DNA of 64,000 nucleotides from Solirubrobacterales bacterium (GTDB lineage Bacteria; Actinomycetota; Thermoleophilia; Solirubrobacterales; Solirubrobacteraceae), in NCBI GenBank assembly GCA_025963965.1, contig JAOPZS010000134.1, positions 1 through 64,000 of the forward strand. The letters are read 5' to 3'. Each line of letters opens with the position of its first letter. Positions within the stretch are counted from its first letter, which is position 1. Shown one piece after another: positions 46,223-55,419 of this stretch. Below the pieces are notes generated by a model that was not told the origin of the DNA, searched no databases, and saw nothing but the letters and a program-made list of their open reading frames with translations. The position numbers and the translations under genes are program-made.

Positions 46223-48325
46223 ATGCGCCGACGGATCCGCTCGGCGGCCTTCCCGATCCATCGTCACTCGCTGCCACAGCTCGCAGTGGACGGGGCTCTG
46301 GTCGCGCTCGCGTACTACCTCGCCTTCCAGCTTCGCTTCAACAGCGGCCCGCCGAAGCACTATGAAGAGCTGCGCTCGGCGACGATGTGGTGGGTGCTCG
46401 CCGGCAGCCTCCCGGTGCTCGTGCTCAGCGGCGTCTACCAGCGCCGCTGGCGCTACGCCGGACAGCGCGACTACGAGGCCGTCGTGCGCGCGGTGGTGCT
46501 GATCGTGCTGCTGACCGTTGTCGCGGTTGAGATCTTCAGGCCGACGCACGCCTATCCGCCGCAGGCGGAGGGCCACCACGCGACGGTCGCGGTGGTGCTG
46601 CCCAACGGCGTGATCGTGCTCTATGCGCTGCTGGCACTGGCCTTCCTCGTCGGTGTCCGCGGCCTTGCCCGGACGATCTACGAGCGGCGGCCCCTTGCCG
46701 CCTTCCGCTCCTCGCGCAAGGGCGAGCGCACGATCCTGATCGCCGGAGCCGGCGAGGGCGGGCGGATGGTGCTGCGCGAGATCCTTCGCAACCGCGAGCT
46801 GGGGATGGCGCCCGTCGGCTTCCTCGACGACGACCCTTCCAAGCACAGGCTGCGCTTCGACGGCGTGCGCGTGCGTGGCGACACCGAAGGCGATCTGCCG
46901 CGGATCCTCGACGAGGCGGAGCCCGACGAAGTGATCATCGCGATTCCCTCCGCGCCGGGCTCGACGCGCGCGCGGATCGTCAAAGAGTGCCGCCAGCGCG
47001 GCATTCCGGTGCGCACGCTACCAACGGTCTTCGAGCTGCTGCAGACGCGAGGCATGCTCGCCAGGCAGGTGCGCGAGGTGCGCGTCGAGGACGTGCTCGG
47101 CCGCGAGCCTGTCCACATGGAGCTCGAGCGGGTCGGGAGCTATCTGGCCGGCCAGGTCGTGCTGGTGACGGGCGCGGGCGGCTCGATCGGCTCGGAGCTG
47201 TGCCGGCAGATCGCCCGCGTCGAGCCGCACCGGATCGTGCTGCTCGACCATGCCGAGGACAACCTCTTCTCGATCCTGCGGGAGCTGCAGGAGGAGCGCC
47301 ACGTGCCCGAGTCGATGCTCGCCGCGGTGCTGGCCGACTGCAAGGAAGAGGAGCGCATGCGAGAGGTCTTCAGCGAGCACCGTCCGGACGTCGTGTTCCA
47401 CGCCGCGGCGTACAAGCACGTGGGCCTGATGGAGGCCAACCCGGTCGAGGCGGTGCGCAACAACGCGATCGCCACCCAGGTCGTCGCGCATGTGGCGGGC
47501 GGCAGCGGCACCGCCCGGTTCGTGCTCGTCTCCACCGACAAGGCCGTCGCCCCGGCGACTGTGATGGGCGCCTCCAAGGCGCTCGCCGAGTACGCGCTCG
47601 AGGCGGCCACGGCTCGCTTTCCCGAGACGCGCTATGCGGCCGTGCGCTTCGGCAACGTGCTCGGCTCGTCCGGCAGCGTCGTGCCGATCTTCCGCCGCCA
47701 GATCGAGCGCGGCGGCCCGGTGACGGTGACCGACGATCGCATGACGCGCTACTTCATGACGATCCCGGAGGCGGTGCAGCTGATCATCCGCTCGGGCTCG
47801 CTCGCGGGGGCACGCGCAGCGCAGAACGGCGCGCGGCGCCCGCGCATCTCCGAGGGCGGTGCCGCAGACGTGTTCGTGCTCGACATGGGCGAGCCGGTAC
47901 GGATCGTCGAGCTGGCGCGCGCGATGATCGAGCTGTCGGGCCTGGACCCGGATCGCGACATCGACATCGAGATCGTCGGCAGCCGGCCGGGCGAGAAGCT
48001 GCACGAGCAGCTGTTCAACAGCTACGAGCGGGCGCGCCCCACCGACGCCGAGAAGATCCTGCGCGCCGAGCGCGAGCCGCTCGGCCTGCCGGCGGTGGAA
48101 TCGATGTTCGCCGAGATCAGGCTGCTGGTGCTGGAGGGAGACGCAGCCGGGCTCGCCGCGAAGGTCTCAGAGCTCTCACGCGAGCTGCGCGACGGCGGTG
48201 AGCAGCCGCCCGCGACGCCCGCCCCGGCGCGCTCGGACGCCGAGCAGCGCGGTGGCGCGCCCGCCGCAACGCCGTCCGGGCAGCGCGGTGCGCCTGAGCC
48301 CCTCGTACACTCCCCGGATTCATGA
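46223..48325 (+). CDS. Membrane nucleotide-sugar 4,6-dehydratase (CapD/WbpM/PglF family)
   Basis: A 700-residue enzyme: four N-terminal membrane helices (residues ~15-150), a CoA-binding-like Rossmann region (TILIAGAGEGGRMVLREIL) and a C-terminal SDR catalytic domain from ~315 (VLVTGAGGSIGSELCRQI). HAAAYKHVGLME is typical of UDP-GlcNAc 4,6-dehydratases, and the catalytic YxxxK is replaced by MGASK, the usual Met variant of this family. It makes 4-keto-6-deoxy sugar nucleotides, the branch point for amino or deoxy sugars of a surface glycan. It overlaps the next gene by four bases. Confidence 0.92.
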   Translation: MRRRIRSAAFPIHRHSLPQLAVDGALVALAYYLAFQLRFNSGPPKHYEELRSATMWWVLAGSLPVLVLSGVYQRRWRYAGQRDYEAVVRAVVLIVLLTVVAVEIFRPTHAYPPQAEGHHATVAVVLPNGVIVLYALLALAFLVGVRGLARTIYERRPLAAFRSSRKGERTILIAGAGEGGRMVLREILRNRELGMAPVGFLDDDPSKHRLRFDGVRVRGDTEGDLPRILDEAEPDEVIIAIPSAPGSTRARIVKECRQRGIPVRTLPTVFELLQTRGMLARQVREVRVEDVLGREPVHMELERVGSYLAGQVVLVTGAGGSIGSELCRQIARVEPHRIVLLDHAEDNLFSILRELQEERHVPESMLAAVLADCKEEERMREVFSEHRPDVVFHAAAYKHVGLMEANPVEAVRNNAIATQVVAHVAGGSGTARFVLVSTDKAVAPATVMGASKALAEYALEAATARFPETRYAAVRFGNVLGSSGSVVPIFRRQIERGGPVTVTDDRMTRYFMTIPEAVQLIIRSGSLAGARAAQNGARRPRISEGGAADVFVLDMGEPVRIVELARAMIELSGLDPDRDIDIEIVGSRPGEKLHEQLFNSYERARPTDAEKILRAEREPLGLPAVESMFAEIRLLVLEGDAAGLAAKVSELSRELRDGGEQPPATPAPARSDAEQRGGAPAATPSGQRGAPEPLVHSPDS

Positions 48326-49902
48326 GCGTATCGCTGCTCGCCTTCTCGGTATCGAGCACCTTCACGAAGATCGGCGCGATCGTCGCCTTCGCCGGTCTGC
48401 TCGGAATTGCCGTCCTCTCGCTGCTCGTCTTCTCCCAGGCGCGTGAGATCAGGCGGTTGCGCGAGTGGGCCGGCCGCGCCCCTGAGCGCGCCGCCGACAT
48501 GGAGCAGCGCGTGTCCTCCGCCGCAGCTGCGCGCGTGCAGCAGGGCGCCGCTCCGCAGGCGGTTCGCACCGTTCCCCGCGCTCAGCCGATCCACACCCGA
48601 CCGGCGCCCCCGGGCGGCGCGGCGACGCCGGCAGCTCCAGGGGCCGCCGTGAGCGCAGCCGGCACCCCCGCCGCGCCGATCCCGCCTCCGGTGGCGACGC
48701 CCGTCGGGGCGAGCGCCGCCACGGCTCCGGCAACCGCCGCTGCGGGAGCCCCGCCACCACCGGGAGCGCCCGGGACACCCGCCCCAGCCACCGCTGTCCC
48801 GGCGACCGGGGGACCGGGCTCGCCGGGTCAGCCCGACCAGCGCCCGCAGCCGATCCCGTGGCAGCAGCCGGCAGCGCCCGCCAAGGGGACCCCGGCGCCG
48901 CCGCCGCTCGGTGCCCCCGCCTCCGCTGCCGCGACGCAACGGGCGCAGACTCAGCCGGGTCAGCAGAACGGCGCGCCGCCGGCGCAGGCACAGCCCGGCG
49001 TCCCGCCGGCCCCGGCCCCGGCGACAGCCGCCGCTGCGGCGGGAGCCGGCACTGCGAGCAGGGCGGCGAGCCCCGCCACGCCCCCACCGCGCTCGCCGAG
49101 CACCGCACCACCGGCCGCGCCCCGCTCTCCGAGTCCGCCGCCTTCGACGAGTCCACCGGGTTCGCCGCAGCCGGCTCAGGCACAGGGTCCCGCCGGCACG
49201 GTTCCGCCCGCCCCGGCCCCCGCGCAGCCGGTCGAGCGACAGCGTCCGCCCCTGCCGCCCGCGCCCGCGGCGCCGCGACGTGAGCCGGCCCGAGGCGAGG
49301 CGGCGGGAGCTTCGGCGGCCGCGTCGCGCACGACCACCGCCGGCGCCGCGCAAGCGGCAGAGCCGTCAAGCCGCGGGCGCCCGTCCCATGAACGACGGGG
49401 CGGATCGCGCGGCCGGATCGCGCTCCTCGCGCTCGGCGCCGCGATCATCGTCGCGCTGGTCCTCGTGCTCGCCACGAAAGGCGGCTCGTCGGGAGCCAAA
49501 CACCCGAGCAGCTCGGCCGCGCAGACGGGCACGGCGACGACAACGGCCGCCAAACACCACAACGGCTCGAAAGCCGCTCCTAAACAGGCGAAAGCGACAC
49601 CACCTGCCGAAACGAGCGTGGTCGTGCTCAACGGCACCGAAACACCGGGGCTTGCGCACCGCCTGTCCACCGAACTGCAGCAGAACGGCTACTCCCAGGC
49701 GAACGCGTTGTTCGCCCACCCTCCGGGCTCCAACGAAGTCACGGTCGTCGAGTACGCGGGTGGCCACCAGCCAGACGCCGCCCAGGTCGCGCGCTCGTTG
49801 TCGGTCAGCCACGTCCAGCCGATGGAACAGGGCGTCGCCCAGCTGGCCGGCTCGGCGAAGGTGGTGGTCGTCGCCGGCGCCGACAAGGCGACGACCCCAT
49901 AG
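48322..49902 (+). CDS. LytR C-terminal domain (LytR_C) protein with long Pro/Ala linker
   Basis: A 526-residue protein. Hydrophobic helix 1 (IGAIVAFAGLLGIAVLSLLVF) lies at ~17-38, followed by ~300 residues almost entirely Ala, Pro, Gly, Thr, Ser and Gln. A second helix (IALLALGAAIIVALVLVLA) sits near 372-390, then a LytR_C domain: SVVVLNGTETPGLAHRLSTELQQNGY and VVVVAGAD. LytR_C often accompanies LytR-CpsA-Psr enzymes that attach glycans to peptidoglycan, but no LCP catalytic domain is present here. The linker may span the wall or act as a cytoplasmic brush depending on topology. Post-helix Glu codons are 5 GAA/1 GAG versus 1/8 before. Confidence 0.8.
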   Translation: MSVSLLAFSVSSTFTKIGAIVAFAGLLGIAVLSLLVFSQAREIRRLREWAGRAPERAADMEQRVSSAAAARVQQGAAPQAVRTVPRAQPIHTRPAPPGGAATPAAPGAAVSAAGTPAAPIPPPVATPVGASAATAPATAAAGAPPPPGAPGTPAPATAVPATGGPGSPGQPDQRPQPIPWQQPAAPAKGTPAPPPLGAPASAAATQRAQTQPGQQNGAPPAQAQPGVPPAPAPATAAAAAGAGTASRAASPATPPPRSPSTAPPAAPRSPSPPPSTSPPGSPQPAQAQGPAGTVPPAPAPAQPVERQRPPLPPAPAAPRREPARGEAAGASAAASRTTTAGAAQAAEPSSRGRPSHERRGGSRGRIALLALGAAIIVALVLVLATKGGSSGAKHPSSSAAQTGTATTTAAKHHNGSKAAPKQAKATPPAETSVVVLNGTETPGLAHRLSTELQQNGYSQANALFAHPPGSNEVTVVEYAGGHQPDAAQVARSLSVSHVQPMEQGVAQLAGSAKVVVVAGADKATTP

Positions 49903-49961
49903 CCGGCTTCCTGGACATCCCCGAGCGGACGGTCAAGCCGCGCGAGCACGGCCTCACGCAC

Positions 49962-50666
49962 GTGATCGACCGCGGCCTGTCGGTCGCCGAGGTGGACGGG
50001 CTGCTCGAGGTTGCGGGGCCGAGCGTCGACATCGTCAAGCTCGGCTGGGGCACGGCGGTCGTGTCGGCCAACCTCCAGGAGAAGCTCGCCCGCTATGAGG
50101 CACACGGGATACCGGTCGTGCTCGGCGGCACGCTCACCGAGGTGGCGATCCGCCAGGGCCGCGTCGACGGGCTCGTCGCCTGGCTGCGGGAGCTCGGGCT
50201 GCGCCACGTCGAGATCTCCGACGGGACGATCGAGCTGGAGGCGCAGGCCAAGCGCGAGCTGATCGAACGGCTCTCGCCCGAGTTCACGGTCTTCGCCGAG
50301 GTCGGCAGCAAGGACGTCGACTTCATCATGGCCCCGTACGTGTGGGTCGAACAGATCGAACGCGACCTGGACGCCGGCGCCTGGAAGGTGATCGCCGAGG
50401 CCCGCGAGTCGGGCACGGCCGGCATCTATCGCGCCAACGGCGAACCGCGCACCGGGCTGATCGAGGAGATCGCGCACTCGATCGACCACAGGCGGCTGAT
50501 CTTCGACGCGCCGCTCCAGGCCCAGCAGGTGTGGCTGCTCAAGCACTTCGGCACCGAGTGCAATCTCGGCAACATCGCCCCAGCCGACGTGCTCTCGCTG
50601 GAGACGCTGAGACTGGGGCTGCGCTCCGACACCGTCGAGCGCTTCGCGCTGGGCGGCGGCGATTGA
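49962..50666 (+). CDS. comA: Phosphosulfolactate synthase (ComA family)
   Basis: The enzyme adds sulfite to phosphoenolpyruvate, giving phosphosulfolactate. Visible family motifs are VDIVKLGWGTAVV, VVLGGTLTEVAI, VEISDGTIELEAQAK, VFAEVGSKD, VIAEARESGTAGIYR, LIFDAPLQAQQVWL, CNLGNIAPADVLSLETLRLGLRSDT. The first canonical in-frame start is GTG 49962, 234 residues. However the codons just upstream (from about 49908) read FLDIPERTVKPREHGLTHV, equivalent to the conserved N-terminus of homologues such as Bacillus YitD, so the real start is probably non-canonical (CTG 49911 or similar). Overlaps the next gene by TTGA. Sulfolactate genes are unusual inside an exopolysaccharide operon. Confidence 0.87.
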   Translation: MIDRGLSVAEVDGLLEVAGPSVDIVKLGWGTAVVSANLQEKLARYEAHGIPVVLGGTLTEVAIRQGRVDGLVAWLRELGLRHVEISDGTIELEAQAKRELIERLSPEFTVFAEVGSKDVDFIMAPYVWVEQIERDLDAGAWKVIAEARESGTAGIYRANGEPRTGLIEEIAHSIDHRRLIFDAPLQAQQVWLLKHFGTECNLGNIAPADVLSLETLRLGLRSDTVERFALGGGD

Positions 50667-51196
50667 GCGCAGCGGCGGCGGGCGCAGAGGGTGACGCCGA
50701 AAGTGGGGATGGGCAACGCGACGGCGTCGACCCGCTGGGCAGCGCCGTGTTCGCGGTGCTCGTCCTCGCATGCCTTCTCGCGTTCTTCCTGACACAGCGC
50801 CTGAAGCACGCGCCGACGGTCGTGCCGTCCTTCCAGCTGACGTCGAACTTCTCACCGACGCCGGCCGGGCGCCACAAACAGGAGCAGATCTCGTTCAAGC
50901 TCTCGCACGCCGAACGCGCGACCGTGGCCGTGATCGACTCGCATGGCAACGTCGTCGCGACGCTGCTGCGCGGCTATCCGGTGCCGCGCTACAAACAGCT
51001 CTCGCTGCGCTGGAACGGGCGCCGCGGAACGGCTCGTGGCTACGTCACACGGACGACCCCGGCGGGCCACCGCTACCTGGTGCCCGGCAACGGCGGACGC
51101 CTCGCGCCTGCCGGTGAATATCGGGTGCGCCTGAAGCTGAGCGGCCAGGCCAACCCGGTGCTCTCGCCGAAGAGCTTCACGCTGGTCCGGCGATGA
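50663..51196 (+). CDS. Membrane-anchored FlgD-Ig-like domain protein
   Basis: A 177-residue product from the TTG overlapping the comA stop. A single membrane helix (AVFAVLVLACLLAFFLTQRL) at ~30-50 precedes a FlgD-type Ig domain: FQLTSNFSPTPAGRHKQEQISFKLS, VTVAVID-like strand, LRWNGRRGTARGYV, LAPAGEYRVRLKL. No flagellar genes are near. The fold is a protein-protein or glycan-binding beta-sandwich; a structural role in the exopolysaccharide machine is inferred. It overlaps the O-antigen ligase gene by four bases. Confidence 0.75.
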   Translation: MSAAAAGAEGDAESGDGQRDGVDPLGSAVFAVLVLACLLAFFLTQRLKHAPTVVPSFQLTSNFSPTPAGRHKQEQISFKLSHAERATVAVIDSHGNVVATLLRGYPVPRYKQLSLRWNGRRGTARGYVTRTTPAGHRYLVPGNGGRLAPAGEYRVRLKLSGQANPVLSPKSFTLVRR

Positions 51197-52587
51197 GCGG
51201 CCTGGCCGCGACCAGCCTGCCCTCGACCGGGACGCTGCTGGCGCTGCTGGCGGCGGCGGCGGTGCTCGTCGCGGCGCTCGCGGCGGTGATGCGGCGATGG
51301 CCTGAAGCGTTCCCGCTGCTGGCCGTCGTCGCGCTGCCCTTCCGCGTTCCGGTGGCGGCGGACGGCCGAACGGTCAACCTGTTGATCCCGCTGTATCTCG
51401 TGATCGCCGCGGGCACCGTCGCGCACCTGCTGGCGCCGCTGCTCGAACGGCGCCGCCTGGCGCCGGCGCCGCAGGCCGTGGCGCCCGAGGGGCAGGCCGG
51501 GCCGCCGGCGAGGCGAGAGGTGGCATGGCTGGGATGGCTGCTGCTCGGCGCGGTTGCGCTGTACGTGCTGCAGATCTCCTACTCGGCGGATCGCGCGAAG
51601 GCCGCGGAGAACGTCGCGTTCTTCTACGTGCCGTTCGGGCTCCTCTTCGTGCTGCTGCGCGACGTGCGGTGGACGCCGCGTCTGCTGCGGCGCTGCCTTG
51701 GCCTGCTCGTCGGGATCGCCGTCGTGCTGGCCGGCGTGGGCTTCGTCGAGTACTACCGCAAGAGCCTGTTCCTGAACCCGAAGCTGGTCGCGGCCAACCA
51801 GTACGACAACTACTTCCGCGTCAACTCGCTGTTCTTCGACCCGAGCATCTACGGGCGCTTCCTGATGCTCGTGATGATCGGCGTCACGACCGCAGTGCTG
51901 TGGGGGGCGCGCCGTGAGGCGCAGGTCGGGGCGGCGGTGCTGGCGTGGCTGCTGGCGGGGCTCGTGACGAGCTTCTCGCAGTCGAGCATCGTCGCGCTGC
52001 TGCTCGGCCTGGTCGTGCTGGCGGCGTGGCGCTGGAGCGTGCGCGGGACGGTGATCGCCGCCGCGGGGCTGCTGCTGGTGGCCGTCGCGTTGCTGGCACT
52101 GGCCCCGAGCAGCTGGCACTTCGGGCTGGGGGGCAGGAAAGGCTCGGCTGAAAACGCGACGAGCGGACGGGCCGCGCTGGTCGAAGGCGGCCTGGAACTG
52201 TTCGCCGACCGGCCCGTGCAGGGGTACGGGTCAGGGTCCTTCGAACGGGAGTACAAAAGCCACAGGACCGGCAGCCAGGCGACGGCACAGAACGCGACAT
52301 CCGCCTCGCACACGATCCCGGTGACGATCGCAGCCGAGCAGGGGCTGCCCGGCCTGCTCGTCTACGTGGCGCTGCTGGCCGTGGCGTTCCTCGTGCTGTT
52401 CAGAGGCGCCGGGCGCTCGCCGCCCCGGATCGCGATCGCGGCCGCGTTCGCGGCGCTGGTGCTGCACACGTGGACTTACGCCGACTTCCTCGAGGATCCC
52501 TTCACCTGGGCGCTGCTGGCGATCGGCGTGGCGCTCGCCCGCGCGCAGCGAGAGCCCGCAGCGACGCCCACCGCGAATACCGTCTAG
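51193..52587 (+). CDS. O-antigen ligase/polymerase family (Wzy/WaaL-like) membrane protein
   Basis: A 464-residue protein with about eleven hydrophobic helices. The large external loop and conserved segments SLFFDPSIYGRFLMLVMI, TSFSQSSIVALLLG, LFADRPVQGYGSGSFEREY and the final ASHTIPVTIAAEQGLPGLLVYVALL match the Wzy_C/O-antigen ligase family, with the catalytic-type Arg, Glu and His in the loop. It would polymerise or ligate repeat units at the outer face. It precedes the flippase by two bases. Confidence 0.85.
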   Translation: MSGLAATSLPSTGTLLALLAAAAVLVAALAAVMRRWPEAFPLLAVVALPFRVPVAADGRTVNLLIPLYLVIAAGTVAHLLAPLLERRRLAPAPQAVAPEGQAGPPARREVAWLGWLLLGAVALYVLQISYSADRAKAAENVAFFYVPFGLLFVLLRDVRWTPRLLRRCLGLLVGIAVVLAGVGFVEYYRKSLFLNPKLVAANQYDNYFRVNSLFFDPSIYGRFLMLVMIGVTTAVLWGARREAQVGAAVLAWLLAGLVTSFSQSSIVALLLGLVVLAAWRWSVRGTVIAAAGLLLVAVALLALAPSSWHFGLGGRKGSAENATSGRAALVEGGLELFADRPVQGYGSGSFEREYKSHRTGSQATAQNATSASHTIPVTIAAEQGLPGLLVYVALLAVAFLVLFRGAGRSPPRIAIAAAFAALVLHTWTYADFLEDPFTWALLAIGVALARAQREPAATPTANTV

Positions 52588-52589
52588 CC

Positions 52590-54119
52590 GTGCTCGGCTA
52601 CCTCAGGCGCCTGGTGACGACGGGCGCGGCCTACCAGTTCGGGGACATCCTGGCGAAGGCGCTGGCGCTGCTGACGCTGCCGCTGTACACGCACCACCTG
52701 AGCCCGGACGCGTACGGGGCGGCGGAATCGCTGCTGACGGCGGTGATCCTCTCGAGCATCCTCGTGCGGGTCGGAGTCGGCGAGGCGTTCATCCGTTTTT
52801 ATTTTGATGACGAGGACGTGCAGCGGCGTGATCGGATCGCACGCACGGCGACGGCCACGGTCGCGTGGACGACGACGCTCGCCGCCCTCGCCGCGCTGGC
52901 GTTCGCCGGACCGCTCTCGAAGCTGATCCTCGGCTTCCGCGACGCGCTGCTGTTCGACTGCGCGGTGCTCGGCCTGTGGGCCTTCACGAACCTCGAGATG
53001 GCCTACGGGCAGCTGCGCGTCGACGAACGGGCACGGACCTACATCTACGCCTCGGCGGCGAACGTGCTGCTGACGATCGCCTTCACGGTGACGCTCGTCG
53101 TGTTCGCCGGGCAGGGCGCGCGAGGGCTGCTGCTCGGCAACTTCGGCGCTTCGACGGTCGTCGTGCTCGCCCTCTGGTGGGTGCTGCGCCGGCGCGTCTC
53201 GCTGCGCGTGCGCAGGGCCGACCTGAGCGCGATGCTGATCTTCGGGCTGCCCACTGTCCCTGCCGACGCGAGCGTCTACGCGCTGCAGGTCGCCGATCGC
53301 TTCTACCTGTTCCGGTCCTACTCGCACGCCGCGGCGGGGCTCTACGCCGTGGCGATCAAGCTGGCGACGGTCGTCTTCGTCGCGGTGCGCGGGTTTCAGT
53401 ACGCGTGGCCGCCGCTGGCGTACTCGATCGAGGACGACGAGGAGGCCGGGCGGCTCTACTCGATCGTGACGACCTACTACGCGCTGGCGACGGGTGTCGT
53501 CGTCTGCGCCGTCACGCTGCTCGGGCGCTGGCTCGTGTCGCTGCTGGCCGCTCACCGCTACTTCGACGCGCACCGCGCGCTTCCATGGCTGGCCCTCGGG
53601 TGGGCGCTGTACGGGCTGTACCTCGTGTTCGTTGCGATCTCCGGTCGTGCGCGGGTGACGACCCGCAACCTGCCTGCGGCGGCCGTGGGCCTCATCGTCA
53701 ACATCGTGCTGCTGGTCCTGCTCGTGCCCTCGAGCGGCGCCGGGCTCGGCATCGCCGGCGCCGGCGTGGCGCTGTGCGGCGCCTACGCGGCGATGCTGGC
53801 GGTCATGTACGTGCTCACGCGCGGTCTGTTCCAGGTCGGCTTCCAGTGGCTTCGCCTGGCGAAGCTCGTTGTGATCCTCGCCGGCGTCGCCGTCTCGGGA
53901 GAGCTGCTGCTCCCCGATCACGGGCTGCTCGGCCTGCTGGCGCGCACCGCGTGGCTCGCGCTGGTGCCGCTCGGCCTGCTCGGGACGCGCTTCTTCGCCG
54001 AGAACGAGCGCCGGCAGGTCCGGCGCCTGATCGCCGACGGGCGCCGCCGCGTGGCCGCCTTCCGCGCCTCCCACGGAGAGGTCGAGGCCTATGCCGAGGA
54101 TCCCCTGCGGGACCTCTGA
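52590..54119 (+). CDS. Polysaccharide flippase (Wzx-like, MOP superfamily)
   Basis: A 509-residue protein starting at the GTG at 52590, three bases after the ligase stop; a longer frame reaches back into that gene without need. It has ~14 hydrophobic helices beginning GAAYQFGDILAKALALLTLPLYTHHLSPDAYGAAE, the typical opening of RfbX/Wzx lipid-linked oligosaccharide flippases. The segment IRFYFDDEDVQRRDRI is a cytoplasmic loop common in this group. It moves undecaprenyl-linked repeat units across the membrane for the neighbouring ligase. Confidence 0.88.
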   Translation: MLGYLRRLVTTGAAYQFGDILAKALALLTLPLYTHHLSPDAYGAAESLLTAVILSSILVRVGVGEAFIRFYFDDEDVQRRDRIARTATATVAWTTTLAALAALAFAGPLSKLILGFRDALLFDCAVLGLWAFTNLEMAYGQLRVDERARTYIYASAANVLLTIAFTVTLVVFAGQGARGLLLGNFGASTVVVLALWWVLRRRVSLRVRRADLSAMLIFGLPTVPADASVYALQVADRFYLFRSYSHAAAGLYAVAIKLATVVFVAVRGFQYAWPPLAYSIEDDEEAGRLYSIVTTYYALATGVVVCAVTLLGRWLVSLLAAHRYFDAHRALPWLALGWALYGLYLVFVAISGRARVTTRNLPAAAVGLIVNIVLLVLLVPSSGAGLGIAGAGVALCGAYAAMLAVMYVLTRGLFQVGFQWLRLAKLVVILAGVAVSGELLLPDHGLLGLLARTAWLALVPLGLLGTRFFAENERRQVRRLIADGRRRVAAFRASHGEVEAYAEDPLRDL

Positions 54120-54231
54120 GCGACGCTCGGGCCGGGACGAGCCTCTTCGTGCGTCGCCGAGCCCATCTCCTGCACCGTCCAGAGGCGCTTTCGGGGCTCA
54201 AGCTGGTCTGAACGGAAACCGATCAGCCAGT

Positions 54232-55419
54232 ATGGTCGAGCTGACGACGGTGAAGCCGCGCCTGGCGGGCGCGCACGAGCGCCGCGTGCGAGCGGAGGCG
54301 CTGCGCCGCCACCGCGAGGAAGTTCGCGCCCGCGGCGCCGGCTCCGCGGGGGAGCTGTCCTACCTGCGCGCGCAGCTGCGCGTCGCGGCAAGCCTGACCA
54401 CCCGCCTGGCGGCCGCTCGCGAGCCACGCGAGATGGCGTCGCAGGTCGTCGACGAGCTGCACGAGTGCTTCTCCTTCTACCTCGCGGCGATCCAGCAGCT
54501 GCACGACGACGGCACGCTGCGGCTCGTCGCGGCGCGGGGACGGCTGGCTGCCGTGATGGAGGAGTTCCTGCTGATCGAGCAGCCGGTGGCCAGCGGCGTC
54601 AACGGCCGCGTGGCGCGCTCCGGGGTGACGGCGCTCGTCGGCGACACCCGCAGCGACCCCGACTACATCGTCCGCGACCCCGGCACGGACCCGCGCTCGG
54701 AGCTGAGCGTGCCGATCGTCGTCGACGGATCGGTCTGGGGCGTGCTCAACATCGAGGGCGCCGAGCGCGATGCCTTCGCCGAGGTCGACGTCGTGCTCGT
54801 CGAGGCGGTCGCGGCAAGTCTCGGCTCGGCGCTGCACCGCGCAAGGCTCGTGGAGGAGCTGGAGGGCGCCTTCTCGACGACGCTGGCGCTGCTGACGAGC
54901 ACGGTCGAGGCGAAGGACGACTACACGGCCTCCCACGGAGAGGACGTCGCCGAGCTCGCCGAGCGCGTCGCCGTGCGGATGGCGTTGACGGAGAGCGACG
55001 CGCGCGACGTGCGGTTGGCCGCGATGCTCCACGACATCGGCAAGATCGCCGTGCCGAGCGAGATCCTGCTGAAGCCCGGCCCGCTGAACGACGAGGAGTG
55101 GGTCACGATGCGCGGCCACGCCGCGGCGGGCGGCGAGCTGGTGGCCCGGATCGAGGCGTTCGCGCATCTCGCGCCGGCGGTGCGCGCGAGCCACGAGCGC
55201 TGGGACGGCGAGGGCTACCCGGACGGCCTGGTGCGCGAGAAGATTCCGCTGGCGGCACGCATCATCGCCGCCTGCGACACGTATGACGCGATCGTCACCG
55301 ACCGGCCCTACCGGCCGGCCCGCACCGGCGGCGAGGCTCGTGAGGAGCTCGAGCGCGTCGCCGCCTCGCAGCTCGATCCGGCTGTCGTCGCGGCGCTGAT
55401 CGACGAGCTGCAGGCCTAG
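54232..55419 (+). CDS. GAF/HD-GYP domain c-di-GMP phosphodiesterase
   Basis: A 395-residue soluble protein. A coiled N-terminus leads to a GAF sensor at ~60-205 (GVTALVGDTRSDPDYIV, SELSVPIVVDGSVWGVLNIEG), then an HD-GYP domain: H235 in TASHGEDVAELAERV, LHDIGKIAVPSEILLKPGPL (H267, D268), and SHERWDGEGYPDGL (GYP at 328-330). Metal-binding residues appear intact, so it should hydrolyse cyclic di-GMP. Its location inside the glycan operon suggests local control of polymer production. The ATG at 54232 is chosen over a longer frame that overlaps the flippase. Its TAG stop shares CTAG with the convergent gene. Confidence 0.88.
   Translation: MVELTTVKPRLAGAHERRVRAEALRRHREEVRARGAGSAGELSYLRAQLRVAASLTTRLAAAREPREMASQVVDELHECFSFYLAAIQQLHDDGTLRLVAARGRLAAVMEEFLLIEQPVASGVNGRVARSGVTALVGDTRSDPDYIVRDPGTDPRSELSVPIVVDGSVWGVLNIEGAERDAFAEVDVVLVEAVAASLGSALHRARLVEELEGAFSTTLALLTSTVEAKDDYTASHGEDVAELAERVAVRMALTESDARDVRLAAMLHDIGKIAVPSEILLKPGPLNDEEWVTMRGHAAAGGELVARIEAFAHLAPAVRASHERWDGEGYPDGLVREKIPLAARIIAACDTYDAIVTDRPYRPARTGGEAREELERVAASQLDPAVVAALIDELQA

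Noticed and set aside
48600-49350. Possible minisatellite or CRISPR-like repeat in the Pro/Ala-coding region
   Set aside because: The sequence is low-complexity GC-rich coding DNA without constant repeat units or spacers.
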